Origin: Planctomycetaceae bacterium
Lineage (GTDB): Bacteria > Planctomycetota > Planctomycetia > Isosphaerales > Isosphaeraceae
DNA length: 6,302 bases
Reading direction: 5' to 3'
Assembly: GCA_019232645.1 (NCBI GenBank)
Contig: JAFANO010000025.1
Coordinates: forward strand, 1 to 6,302
Shown: positions 1 through 5,000 of the stretch, one piece after another
Numbering within the stretch: position 1 is the first letter of the stretch
Layout: each line of letters begins with the position of its first letter
The notes under the pieces: model-generated
Told to the model about the DNA's origin: nothing
Databases searched by the model: none
The model's input: only the letters and a program-made list of their open reading frames with translations
Made by a program: the position numbers and the translations under genes

Positions 1-110
1 AAAAAAACGGAACAAACTCCTCGAGCGCTCGGGGCGTCCTTATTGAGTATCTTATCGTGATTGTCTGCCCGCGAACTTGGTCCCGAATGCGCAGACCAGG
101 GAATTCCGCT
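1..110. other. Upstream leader of the efflux adaptor gene
   Basis: This short stretch before the adaptor start is noticeably more AT-rich than the gene and begins with a run of seven A. It contains a perfect 10-bp palindrome, CGAGCGCTCG, at 22-31. I could not pick out a convincing -35/-10 pair. The reading frame stays open upstream of the chosen start, with possible starts at GTG 57 and ATG 87, but those extra residues look unlike a signal peptide. Confidence 0.4.
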
Positions 111-1349
111 ATGGCCCGTCGATGGTGGGCGCCGGCGCTTGCGCCACTGGCCGGGATCGTCGTGTTGGGGAATGTTGCCGGTTGCCAGCCCCCGAGCAGC
201 CCGGCGGCGCCGGCCAAGTCGGCCGCGCCTTCGAAGGTGTCGGCGCCGGCCAAGGAGTCGGACCTGGCCACCGTGACGCTGGTCCCGGAGGCCGAGACGC
301 GGCTCGGCCTGGCACTGGTCCGGGTCGAGCGGACGCCGGTGCCGCGCACCAGCACCTACGGCGGCGATGTGATCATCCCGCCCGGCCGCCTGATCAGCGT
401 CGCCTCCCCCTTCAGCGCGACGATCCAGGCCCCCGCCGGCGCCGAGGTCCCCCACCCCGGCCAGGCGGTCCAGCGGGGGCAGCCGATCTTCGTGCTCGTG
501 CCGATCCTCTCGCCCGAGTCGCGCGCCACGATGGCCCCCCTGCTGATCGAGGCCGAGGGGCAGGTCAAGCAGGCGCGGGAGCAACTGCACATCGCCAAGG
601 TCAACCTCGACCGCGCCGAGAACCTGGTCCGCGACCGGCTCGGCGGCAGCGCGGCGCTGGTCGACGCCAAGGCGCGATACGACCTGGCGCAGACGAATCT
701 GAAGGCCGCCGAGGATCGCCGCGAGATCCTCGGCAAGGTGGCCTCCGACGTCGATTCGGGCTCGATCACCGCGCAGACGATCGCGGCGCCGGCCGCCGGT
801 ACGCTCCAGAACGTGCACGCGGCGGTGGGCCAGAAGGTGGCATCCGGGGCCCTGCTGTTCGACGTCGCCAGCCTCGACCCGGTCTGGGTCCGGGTCCCGG
901 TCTACGTCGGCGACCTGTCGCGGCTGGCGACCGACAAGCCGGCAAGCGTCGGCGGCCTGGCCGACACCCCGGGCGACGAGCGACATCTCGCCGGGCCGGT
1001 CGCGGCCCCGCCCTCGGGCGACCCGCTGGCGGCGACGGTCAACGTCTTCTACGAGGTCGAGAACAAGGACGGCGCCCTGCGGCCCGGCCAGCGCGTCGGT
1101 GTGACCCTGCCGCTGAAGGGCGACGACCAGAGCCTGGTCGTCCCCCGCGCCGCGCTGCTCCGCGACATCCACGGCGGCGCCTGGGTCTACGAAAAGGTCG
1201 GCGACCACTCCTACGCCCGCCGCCGCGTCCTCGTCGACCGCGTCGTGGGCGACCTCGCCGCCCTGGCCAGTGGCCCCAAGCCCGGCGCCCAGGTCGTCAC
1301 CGCCGGCGCCGCCGAGCTCTTCGGCGTCGAGTTCGGCGGCGGCAAGTAA
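111..1349 (+). CDS. Efflux RND transporter periplasmic adaptor subunit (CusB/HlyD-type lipoprotein)
   Basis: Membrane-fusion (adaptor) protein that would link an inner-membrane RND pump to an outer-membrane TolC-like channel. The ATG at 111 is chosen because AGGGA (98-102) lies 8 bases upstream and it gives a clean lipoprotein signal: Arg3-Arg4, a hydrophobic stretch, then lipobox VAGC with the lipidated Cys at residue 25. A Pro/Ala-rich linker follows (about 26-50). Next come the first half of the barrel-sandwich (lipoyl-like) domain (about 85-135), a long charged alpha-hairpin (about 142-208, e.g. EAEGQVKQAREQL), the second lipoyl half (about 220-255, AAPAAGTLQNVHAAVGQKV), a beta-barrel beginning DPVWVRVPVYVGDL, and a membrane-proximal C-terminus with ALRPGQRVGVTLPL and VVPRAALL. 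At 412 aa it has the usual family length. The substrate (metal or drug) cannot be told; resemblance to CusB-type adaptors suggests metal cations but does not prove it. No permease follows. Confidence 0.9.
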   Translation: MARRWWAPALAPLAGIVVLGNVAGCQPPSSPAAPAKSAAPSKVSAPAKESDLATVTLVPEAETRLGLALVRVERTPVPRTSTYGGDVIIPPGRLISVASPFSATIQAPAGAEVPHPGQAVQRGQPIFVLVPILSPESRATMAPLLIEAEGQVKQAREQLHIAKVNLDRAENLVRDRLGGSAALVDAKARYDLAQTNLKAAEDRREILGKVASDVDSGSITAQTIAAPAAGTLQNVHAAVGQKVASGALLFDVASLDPVWVRVPVYVGDLSRLATDKPASVGGLADTPGDERHLAGPVAAPPSGDPLAATVNVFYEVENKDGALRPGQRVGVTLPLKGDDQSLVVPRAALLRDIHGGAWVYEKVGDHSYARRRVLVDRVVGDLAALASGPKPGAQVVTAGAAELFGVEFGGGK

Positions 1350-1470
1350 TTCAAACCGCTCAGGCGTCCACATGATGCGGCCACCGCATGGCCGGGGCTG
1401 TTCTCGGCCGACGGCGAGGGCGATGGGCCTACATGATGAAACGGGTCGGATCGGGTCGGCGACATGAGAC

Positions 1471-1495
1471 TTGGACCGGGCGACCGCGGTCCCAA
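1471..1495 (+). terminator. Possible terminator-like hairpin after the adaptor gene
   Basis: TTGGACC (1471-1477) can pair with GGTCCCAA (1488-1495), leaving one bulged C and a GC-rich 10-base loop. There is no T-tract after it, so factor-independent termination is doubtful. It lies about 120 bases past the adaptor stop codon. Confidence 0.25.
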
Positions 1496-1503
1496 TCTGA
1501 ACG

Positions 1504-1520
1504 GCGCTCAGCCTGAGCGC
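1504..1520. repeat. Perfect 7-bp inverted repeat (hairpin)
   Basis: GCGCTCA (1504-1510) and TGAGCGC (1514-1520) are exact reverse complements separated by three bases, giving a very stable stem-loop. No T-run follows. It could be a terminator, an end fragment of an old mobile element or an operator. Confidence 0.5.
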
Positions 1521-1570
1521 GGGCGAAATCCTCGATGAAGACGTGTTGTATTCCTTGACCATGGCCCCTA

Positions 1571-1609
1571 CTCCTGAGACACTTGGTGCGATCATCCTTG
1601 TCACAGGAG
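1571..1609. repeat. Imperfect 10-bp inverted repeat upstream of the DUF4062 gene
   Basis: CTCCTGAGAC (1571-1580) pairs with GTCACAGGAG (1600-1609) at nine of ten positions, around a 19-base loop. It lies about 100-135 bases before the start of the DUF4062 fragment, just after a TTGACC sequence. It could be a regulatory hairpin or a remnant of an IS end. Confidence 0.4.
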
Positions 1610-1705
1610 CCATGCGTGGATCAGGGATGGCGACCTGCCCGGCGGATGCCGCCGGCCGACGGAGGGGGCTGTGGCCCAGATCCGAGGCTCATTCGGGGCT
1701 TGCCT

Positions 1706-1870
1706 ATGTTACCGGCCACCGTCCACGTCTTCCTCAGTTCCACCTGGCTCGACTTGCAGCCCGAGCGGAAGGCGGTCGAGGCCGCGCTGCACCGCTTCCG
1801 CGAGGCCAAATTCTCGGGCATGGAATACTTCGGCAGCCGGGACGAGGACGCCCGCGGCACCTCTCTGAGG
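1706..1870 (+). pseudogene. 5' fragment of a DUF4062-domain protein, cut by the IS3-family end
   Basis: Starting at the ATG at 1706, the translation contains [19 protein letters not shown] followed by [20 protein letters not shown]. This is the typical opening of DUF4062: a beta strand, SST-x-x-DL, then a helix with R..V..AL, and a [10 protein letters not shown] motif. In complete proteins DUF4062 is an N-terminal module often joined to NTPase/NACHT, TPR or other repeat domains, and is suspected in signalling or defence. Here only about 55 codons remain before the mobile element begins, and the frame then runs on into IS sequence to a stop at 1901-1903. The rest of the domain is not found on the far side of the element (after 4605), so this is a truncation with loss, not a simple insertion. 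Only a weak purine stretch (GGGG, 1694-1697) precedes the start. Confidence 0.75.
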
Positions 1871-1897
1871 TGGACCCCTGAAACTGGACAGCCCGGG
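1871..1897 (+). repeat. IS3-family left terminal inverted repeat
   Basis: The repeat begins TGGACCCC and contains ACTGGACAG and CCGGG at the same offsets as the reverse complement of the right end at 4579-4605. About 23 of 27 positions match. A TG...CA termination is typical of the IS3 family. Confidence 0.8.
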
Positions 1898-1941
1898 ATG
1901 TAATACTGATCGAAGATCGCTGTTCCGTCCCGAGGTGCGTC

Positions 1942-2109
1942 ATGGCCGGAAAACGCAGGCGGCATTCGGCCTCCTTCAAGGCCGAGGTCGCCCTGGAGGC
2001 CGCCAAGCAGACCAAGACCATCGCCGAGCTGGCGAAGATGTTCCAGGTCCACCCCGTCCAGATCAGCCAGTGGAAGAAGCAACTCCTCGACGGCGCCGCG
2101 TCCCTCTTC
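1942..2109 (+). pseudogene. IS3-family transposase OrfA, N-terminal fragment
   Basis: The translation opens MAGKRRRHSASFKAEVALEA, followed by the helix-turn-helix segment TIAELAKMFQVHPVQISQWK and then KQLLDGAASLF. This is the standard N-terminal DNA-binding region of IS3/IS911 OrfA. The start is supported by GAGG (1932-1935) with a 6-base spacer. After about 56 residues the homology stops and the same frame continues into epoxide hydrolase sequence. The leucine-zipper end of OrfA and the orfA/orfB frameshift region are missing, so this cannot make a working transposase. The remaining HTH could in principle still bind the IS end. Confidence 0.85.
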
Positions 2110-2268
2110 CCCGGCGAGATCTACCGCGCGCCCCGCAGCTGGACGGAGCGGAGCTACCGCAACCCGATCTACTACAACCGGGTCGACAAGGGCGGGCACT
2201 TCGCGGCGTGGGAACAGCCGCAGCTGTTCGCCGAGGGGCTCCGGGCGGCGTTCCGGTCGCTCCGCTAA
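2107..2268 (+). pseudogene. Epoxide hydrolase (alpha/beta-hydrolase), C-terminal fragment
   Basis: The translation from about 2107 reads FPGEIYRAPRSWTERSY, then IYYNRVDKGGHFAAWEQPQL and FAEGLRAAFRSLR to a stop at 2266-2268. This is the C-terminal end of epoxide hydrolases of the alpha/beta-hydrolase fold. GGHFAAWEQP carries the His of the catalytic triad, and EIYRAPRSW is a familiar conserved stretch before it. The nucleophile Asp and the rest of the ~380-aa enzyme are absent, so it has no activity. It is fused in frame to the OrfA fragment, making a 108-codon chimeric ORF from 1942. The join falls within about 2098-2112, where both families plausibly carry a Phe, so short shared sequence may have guided the recombination. 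Confidence 0.8.
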
Positions 2269-2294
2269 TCGTGGCCGGCAGCCTTGATTCAGGG

Positions 2295-2334
2295 TTGCTT
2301 GTGATAACGCCTGTTCTGAACACTTGCCTGTGAT
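2295..2334 (+). promoter_or_regulatory. Operator-like cluster: two direct repeats around a palindrome, upstream of P460
   Basis: TTGCTTGTGAT (2295-2305) and TTGCCTGTGAT (2324-2334) match at ten of eleven bases. Between them lies the palindrome TGTTC-T-GAACA (2312-2322). The cluster ends 50 bases before the P460 start codon. Such an arrangement fits a transcription-factor binding site, but I cannot name the factor and see no clear -35/-10 pair. TGTGA resembles a CRP/FNR half-site, but the matching second half is missing. Confidence 0.35.
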
Positions 2335-2384
2335 TGCCAGCTTACGCAGGGGTTCAACTACGCCTACTTGAAGGAGGGCACCGT

Positions 2385-2909
2385 ATGAGACGGATCGCTT
2401 TGTTGCTGGTCGCAGTTGTAACGCTGGCCGGCGTGGTCGTCTCCATGGCCCCCTCATCCGGACACGCCGATGGAGAGGCCGCCCCGATCTTCGGAGTCAA
2501 AATCCCCCCCAGATACCGCGACTGGAGGTTGATCTCTGTGGCCCACGAAGAAGGCAACCTCAACGATCTGCGCGCCATCCTGGGCAACGATGTGGCGATC
2601 AAGGCCTACCGGGAAGGGAAGCGTCCGTTCCCGGATGGCGCAATCATCGCCCGGCTCGCCTGGAGTTACGTCCCGTCGGAGGAAAACAACAAGGCCTTTG
2701 GCCGTCCCCAATCTTTCGTGGCCGGGCCCCCCACGAACGGGGTTCAGTTTATGGTCAAGGACTCCAGAAAATACGCCTCGACCGGCGGCTGGGGGTTCGC
2801 TCAGTTTAACGACGGCAAGCCCGCCGACGAGGCGGTGCACAACACCTGCTTTTCCTGCCACGAGCGCGTCAAAGATCGCGACTTTGTCTTCACCCATTAC
2901 GCACCTTAA
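2385..2909 (+). CDS. Cytochrome P460 family protein (periplasmic c-type haem protein)
   Basis: Exported c-haem protein of the cytochrome P460 family. Known members oxidise hydroxylamine or bind NO using a haem with an unusual Lys cross-link; related cytochromes c'-beta share the fold without that chemistry. The ATG at 2385 is preceded by AAGGAGGG (2371-2378) with a 6-base gap, a strong ribosome binding site. Residues 1-28 form a Sec signal peptide (RR, a hydrophobic core, then SGHA before the likely cut). The mature domain carries YRDWRLISVAHEEGNLNDLR, AILGNDVAIKAYREGKRPFP, GAIIARLAW and STGGWGFAQF. The haem-binding CFSCH is at 155-159, close to the C-terminus RDFVFTHYAP, as usual. At 174 aa it is complete. 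Its GC is lower than its neighbours (about 58% in 2521-2580) and it uses AGA and AAA codons, suggesting transfer. It lies inside the IS3 remnant. The cross-linking Lys cannot be assigned by eye, so hydroxylamine oxidation is unproven. Confidence 0.88.
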   Translation: MRRIALLLVAVVTLAGVVVSMAPSSGHADGEAAPIFGVKIPPRYRDWRLISVAHEEGNLNDLRAILGNDVAIKAYREGKRPFPDGAIIARLAWSYVPSEENNKAFGRPQSFVAGPPTNGVQFMVKDSRKYASTGGWGFAQFNDGKPADEAVHNTCFSCHERVKDRDFVFTHYAP

Positions 2910-2910
2910 T

Positions 2911-3039
2911 GAGCAAGTTTCAGAGCTGGAGTCGGGCCTGAGGGCCTCCTTCTGGTTCTACGACGAGGATCGCCCCCATCAGTCGCTCGGGTATCGGACC
3001 CCGGGCGAAGTCTCTCGGGCCGGGATCGACGGGAGGTAG
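2911..3039 (+). pseudogene. IS3-family transposase OrfB, C-terminal fragment
   Basis: The frame encodes VSELESGLRASFWFYDEDRP followed by HQSLGYRTPGEVSRAGIDGR. This is the unmistakable C-terminal signature of IS3 OrfB (FYNxERPHQSLGYRTPxEV in relatives). It begins immediately after the P460 stop codon. All three catalytic acidic residues of the DDE domain lay upstream and are gone. The TAG stop at 3037-3039 is not native: it is supplied by the GTAG end of the inserted IS66. Joining across that insertion at the 8-bp duplication restores IDGR-LTGGGA and a TAA stop at 4563-4565, just before the right terminal repeat. Confidence 0.88.
3028..3035. repeat. 8-bp target site duplication of IS66, left copy
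   Basis: GACGGGAG directly abuts the left IS66 terminus and is repeated exactly at 4536-4543 after the right terminus. Eight bases is the characteristic duplication length of the IS66 family. Confidence 0.95.
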
Positions 3040-3051
3040 GCGACCACGGCC
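3036..3051 (+). repeat. IS66 left terminal inverted repeat
   Basis: GTAGGCGACCACGGCC matches the reverse complement of 4520-4535 at 15 of 16 bases, and weaker similarity continues inward for about 15 more. It also supplies the stop codon that truncates the OrfB fragment. Confidence 0.92.
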
Positions 3052-3056
3052 CGAGA

Positions 3057-4480
3057 TCAGGCAGCGACACTTCCCATCGAATCTTCAGGCAGCAACGAGG
3101 GAGCGGGATGGCCGAGCAGGTCGGCTTCATGACAGGCGATGAGGTACTCCAGGACGTTGCGACCCTGCTGGCGGCAGGTCGCCACCGCCGACACCATCCG
3201 TTCCACGAACGGGCTGCCCGAGCCGCTCACGGTCCCCCCACTGAGCTTGCGCCAGATCACCGCATGCCGCAGCGCACGCTCCGCCGCAGTGTTCGTCGGG
3301 TCCACCCCCGCGATCCGCAGGGACGTCCAGAGGTGCTGCTCACCCCCCAGCAACTTCCGGCAGGTCGCCGCCGTCTTGGCGCAGGAGCACTCCGCCCCGC
3401 GCCGCAGGTCCTGGCGCACCGCCCCGCGCCACGGATCGGTGGACCCCTTCAACGTCGAGCGGGCCAGGGTCCCGTCGCGCACCCGATGCCACCAGTGGAA
3501 CAGCTTGTGGGAGTGCTCCAGCAACCGTCGCCCGACCTCGGCCGCCTCCCCGCCGCGGTCGATCATCGCCTGAAACTCGCGGCGAAGATGGGCCCAACAG
3601 GACTGTCGCAGTTCGATCCAGCCGGAGCTGGGGAACCGCTCGCTGACGATGACCCGCCGGGCGACCTCACCGAGGATCTGGCGGGCTACCCCGCCGCACC
3701 GGGTCGCAGCGATAGTGAAGACCGTCACCAGCGGCGTCAGGGCTACCCAGAGCCACGCCTTGGCCTGGTCCTCGCGCCACGATGTCTCGTCGATGTGGAC
3801 CACCTCCGCCTGCCGGACATGCGGGCGCAACTCGGCCACGGGGCGCTCCAGCACCGCGGCGGTCTGCCGCCGGAGCTTGGCGATCATGCCCAGCGCGAGC
3901 GACAGCCCGAACAGGTCGCGGGCGATCTGCTGAAGTGGCCGCTGGTCCAGGCGAGAGCCGCCGGCCAGCAGGCTGAGCAGGGAGTGCAGCCGGGAGCCGA
4001 AGGCCCCGGCGGGCACCCCCGGCGGCACGGCCCCGCAGGTGGAGGTGCCGACTGCGGGCAGTGCAGGCGAGGGAGCCGATACTCCGTGACGACCGGCTGG
4101 ACCGGGGGGATCTCGGCGACTTGATGGCGCAGGGGCTGGAGGTCCTCACCGGTCAAGCCAGGACCACAACGGCGGCAGTGCGCGGGCTTGCAGTCGAAGG
4201 CCTCGTGGCCTTGCTCGGGGGGGACCAAGGCCCGGGTGTGCCGGCGATGGCCGGGCTGTCCGCCGCGCCGCTTGCCGGAAGGGGTAGCGGGCGGGCGTCG
4301 CTTGACGGCGGGGGGATCGGACGACGGCGGCTTGGAGGAGTTGGTGGAGTTCTGGTTGAGGCGTTCTTCGAGGTCAGCGATCCGGCGCTCCAGTTGGCCG
4401 ATGACCCCGGCGATGACTGCCTGGGCCTCGGTGGAGAGGGTCTCCCAGATGTGCTGAGGGATCGAAGTCGGCCTGCTCAT
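3057..4480 (-). pseudogene. IS66-family transposase TnpC, frameshifted
   Basis: Transposase of the IS66 element, split into two frames. From the ATG at 4480 the first part (about 143 aa) has a coiled-coil-like stretch (QLERRIADLEERL), NSSKPPSSDP, KRRGGQPGHR and the zinc-finger start CRRC (102-105), with CPQ at 141-143. A missing base near 4050/4051 then shifts the frame. Adding one base turns CPQS into CPQCGTSTCGAVPPGV, completing the second Cys pair and joining the catalytic part, which reads on in the other frame to the stop at 3057-3059. That part has HIDETSW (first Asp), RQSCWAHLRREF, TAAERALR (Glu region) and a typical NVLEYL end. The repaired protein would be about 474 aa, normal for the family. 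SERF stands where relatives usually have SDR, so a second catalytic residue may also be changed. Confidence 0.9.
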
Positions 4481-4535
4481 ACTGTCTTTATATGCAGGTA
4501 GAGCTGCCAGGGCAATCCAGGCCGTGGTCGCTTAC
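4481..4535 (-). promoter_or_regulatory. Possible tnpC promoter with a -10-like TATAAA next to the start codon
   Basis: Read on the - strand, the bases just before the tnpC ATG contain TATAAA (4491-4486) in an AT-rich patch (CATATAAAGACAG) unlike the surrounding GC-rich DNA. No Shine-Dalgarno sequence is seen. If TATAAA is a -10 box, transcription would start at or next to the ATG and the message would be nearly leaderless. No clear -35 box was identified. Confidence 0.25.
4520..4535 (-). repeat. IS66 right terminal inverted repeat
   Basis: Its reverse complement, GTAAGCGACCACGGCC, matches the left end at 3036-3051 with one difference (A versus G at the fourth base). Confidence 0.92.
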
Positions 4536-4543
4536 GACGGGAG
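4536..4543. repeat. 8-bp target site duplication of IS66, right copy
   Basis: GACGGGAG, identical to 3028-3035. Collapsing the two copies restores an uninterrupted OrfB reading frame. Confidence 0.95.
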
Positions 4544-4565
4544 ACTGACCGGGGGAGGAGCATAA
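4536..4565 (+). pseudogene. Displaced last codons of IS3 OrfB
   Basis: Read in the frame set by the duplicated target (GAC GGG AGA...), this segment encodes DGRLTGGGA and a TAA stop at 4563-4565. It is the original C-terminus of the OrfB fragment ending at 3036, now separated by 1.5 kb of IS66. The IS3 right repeat begins 14 bases after the stop, the expected spacing for this family. Confidence 0.8.
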
Positions 4566-4578
4566 CAAATACGGGCCG

Positions 4579-4605
4579 CCCGGACTGTCCAGTATTTGGG
4601 GTCCA
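4579..4605 (-). repeat. IS3-family right terminal inverted repeat
   Basis: Ends in GGGGTCCA. Its reverse complement matches the left end at 1871-1897 at about 23 of 27 positions, including TGGACCCC and ACTGGACAG. The outer neighbouring base also pairs (G1870 with C4606), though this may be chance. Confidence 0.8.
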
Positions 4606-4930
4606 CTATAGTCTGGAAAATAAGGCGTTCTGCGCTCGCGAAAACGGGCAAAAGTCGAGCTCGGGCAGATCCCCTGGGTGGGATCCGGTTGGGATTCGCC
4701 GGGTCCTGACAGGGTGCGCCTCCGGGACGCAAGGGATCTCCCAGGAATGCCGCGGGGTGATGGGCTTTTGTTCAGACATCCGCCCGGTCACCGAACTCTT
4801 GACGCGCGGGTGCGGAATTTGAGGACGAATGCCCTTGGCCGACCTGATGATCCTCTGGGACGGATGCGCCTGTCGATGCTCTGAAAATCCCCGTCCGCCG
4901 GGCCGTCGATTCAGGGTCCTCGGTACGCGC
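4606..4930. other. Gene-free stretch between the IS3 right end and the IS110 element
   Basis: I see no supportable gene here. The short open frames on both strands (under 70 codons) show no domain or credible start. It opens with a more AT-rich patch (about 4606-4660) and holds a small hairpin, GATCCC (4668-4673) with GGGATC (4680-4685). The missing remainder of the DUF4062 gene is not here, so this side is not the original right flank of that gene. Confidence 0.5.
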
Positions 4931-4959
4931 GGCGCGCACCCCGAACCCTACGGGTCGCC
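4931..4959 (-). repeat. Candidate subterminal inverted repeat of the IS110 element, 3' side
   Basis: Read on the - strand this segment contains GGCGAC, GGGTTCGGG and TGCGC in the same order as 6275-6295 on the + strand, with extra bases (CCGTA and single Gs) between the blocks. Confidence 0.5.
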
Positions 4960-5000
4960 GAGGGCGTCGGATCCCGGATCGGGCGCCCGTCACGACCCCA

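Larger units (their letters stand above)
1350..1705. other. Non-coding spacer with several small inverted repeats
   Basis: No convincing gene: the open frames crossing this stretch have no recognisable domain. It holds a hairpin just after the adaptor gene (1471-1495), a perfect 7-bp-stem hairpin (1504-1520), and a longer imperfect inverted repeat (1571-1609). A TTGACC at 1555-1560 resembles a -35 box, but the sequence 17 bases downstream (GACACT) is a poor -10. An RND permease gene, which commonly follows such adaptors, is absent. Confidence 0.6.
3036..4535 (-). mobile_element. Complete 1500-bp IS66-family insertion sequence (single tnpC type)
   Basis: The element runs from GTAGGCGACCACGGCC (3036-3051) to the reverse complement of GTAAGCGACCACGGCC (4520-4535): 15 of 16 terminal bases match, and the GTAA/GTAG start is typical of IS66. 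Exact 8-bp direct repeats flank it. It contains one transposase gene on the - strand and no tnpA or tnpB, as in the compact ISBst12-like group. It sits in the orfB tail of an IS3-family element, so it arrived after that element. The ends look intact, but its transposase is frameshifted, so movement would need help from another copy. Confidence 0.95.
1871..4605 (+). mobile_element. Degenerate IS3-family element carrying cargo and an inserted IS66
   Basis: The ends are defined by matching terminal inverted repeats starting TGGACCCC, with the next long matching block ACTGGACAG (about 23 of 27 positions agree). Inside the left end is the start of an IS3-type orfA. Inside the right end is the last part of orfB. 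Between them sit an epoxide hydrolase 3' fragment and a cytochrome P460 gene, neither normal for IS3. A complete IS66 element with its own target duplication splits the orfB tail. Subtracting the IS66 copy and one 8-bp duplication leaves 1227 bp, similar in size to an ordinary IS3 element, yet the catalytic DDE core is missing. The three bases flanking the ends differ (AGG on the left, CTA on the right), so no target duplication is visible. Confidence 0.8.

Noticed and set aside
22..31. CGAGCGCTCG palindrome as an operator
   Set aside because: Such short GC palindromes are expected by chance in DNA of this composition, and no promoter could be placed next to it.
77..1375. Long + strand open frame overlapping the efflux adaptor in another frame
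   Set aside because: Arg/Pro/Gly-rich translation with no domain, typical of an alternative frame of GC-rich coding DNA. The adaptor frame has signal peptide, lipobox and complete fold.
1543..1881. ORF containing an ATG at 1612 with GGAG upstream
   Set aside because: The reading frame shows no domain and conflicts with the DUF4062 frame, which has clear conserved motifs.
2334..2384. Upstream extension of the P460 gene to an earlier ATG
   Set aside because: The ATG at 2385 has a strong ribosome binding site and begins a proper signal peptide; the extension would bury the signal peptide.
1621..2457. 278-codon - strand open frame
   Set aside because: It crosses the DUF4062 fragment, the IS3 end, OrfA and the hydrolase remnant, which have independent origins, so it cannot be one real gene.
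3108..4124. 338-codon + strand open frame
   Set aside because: It is antisense to the IS66 transposase, whose motifs are clear, and has no recognisable domain.
4668..4685. GATCCC/GGGATC hairpin as a terminator
   Set aside because: No T-run follows and no gene ends nearby.
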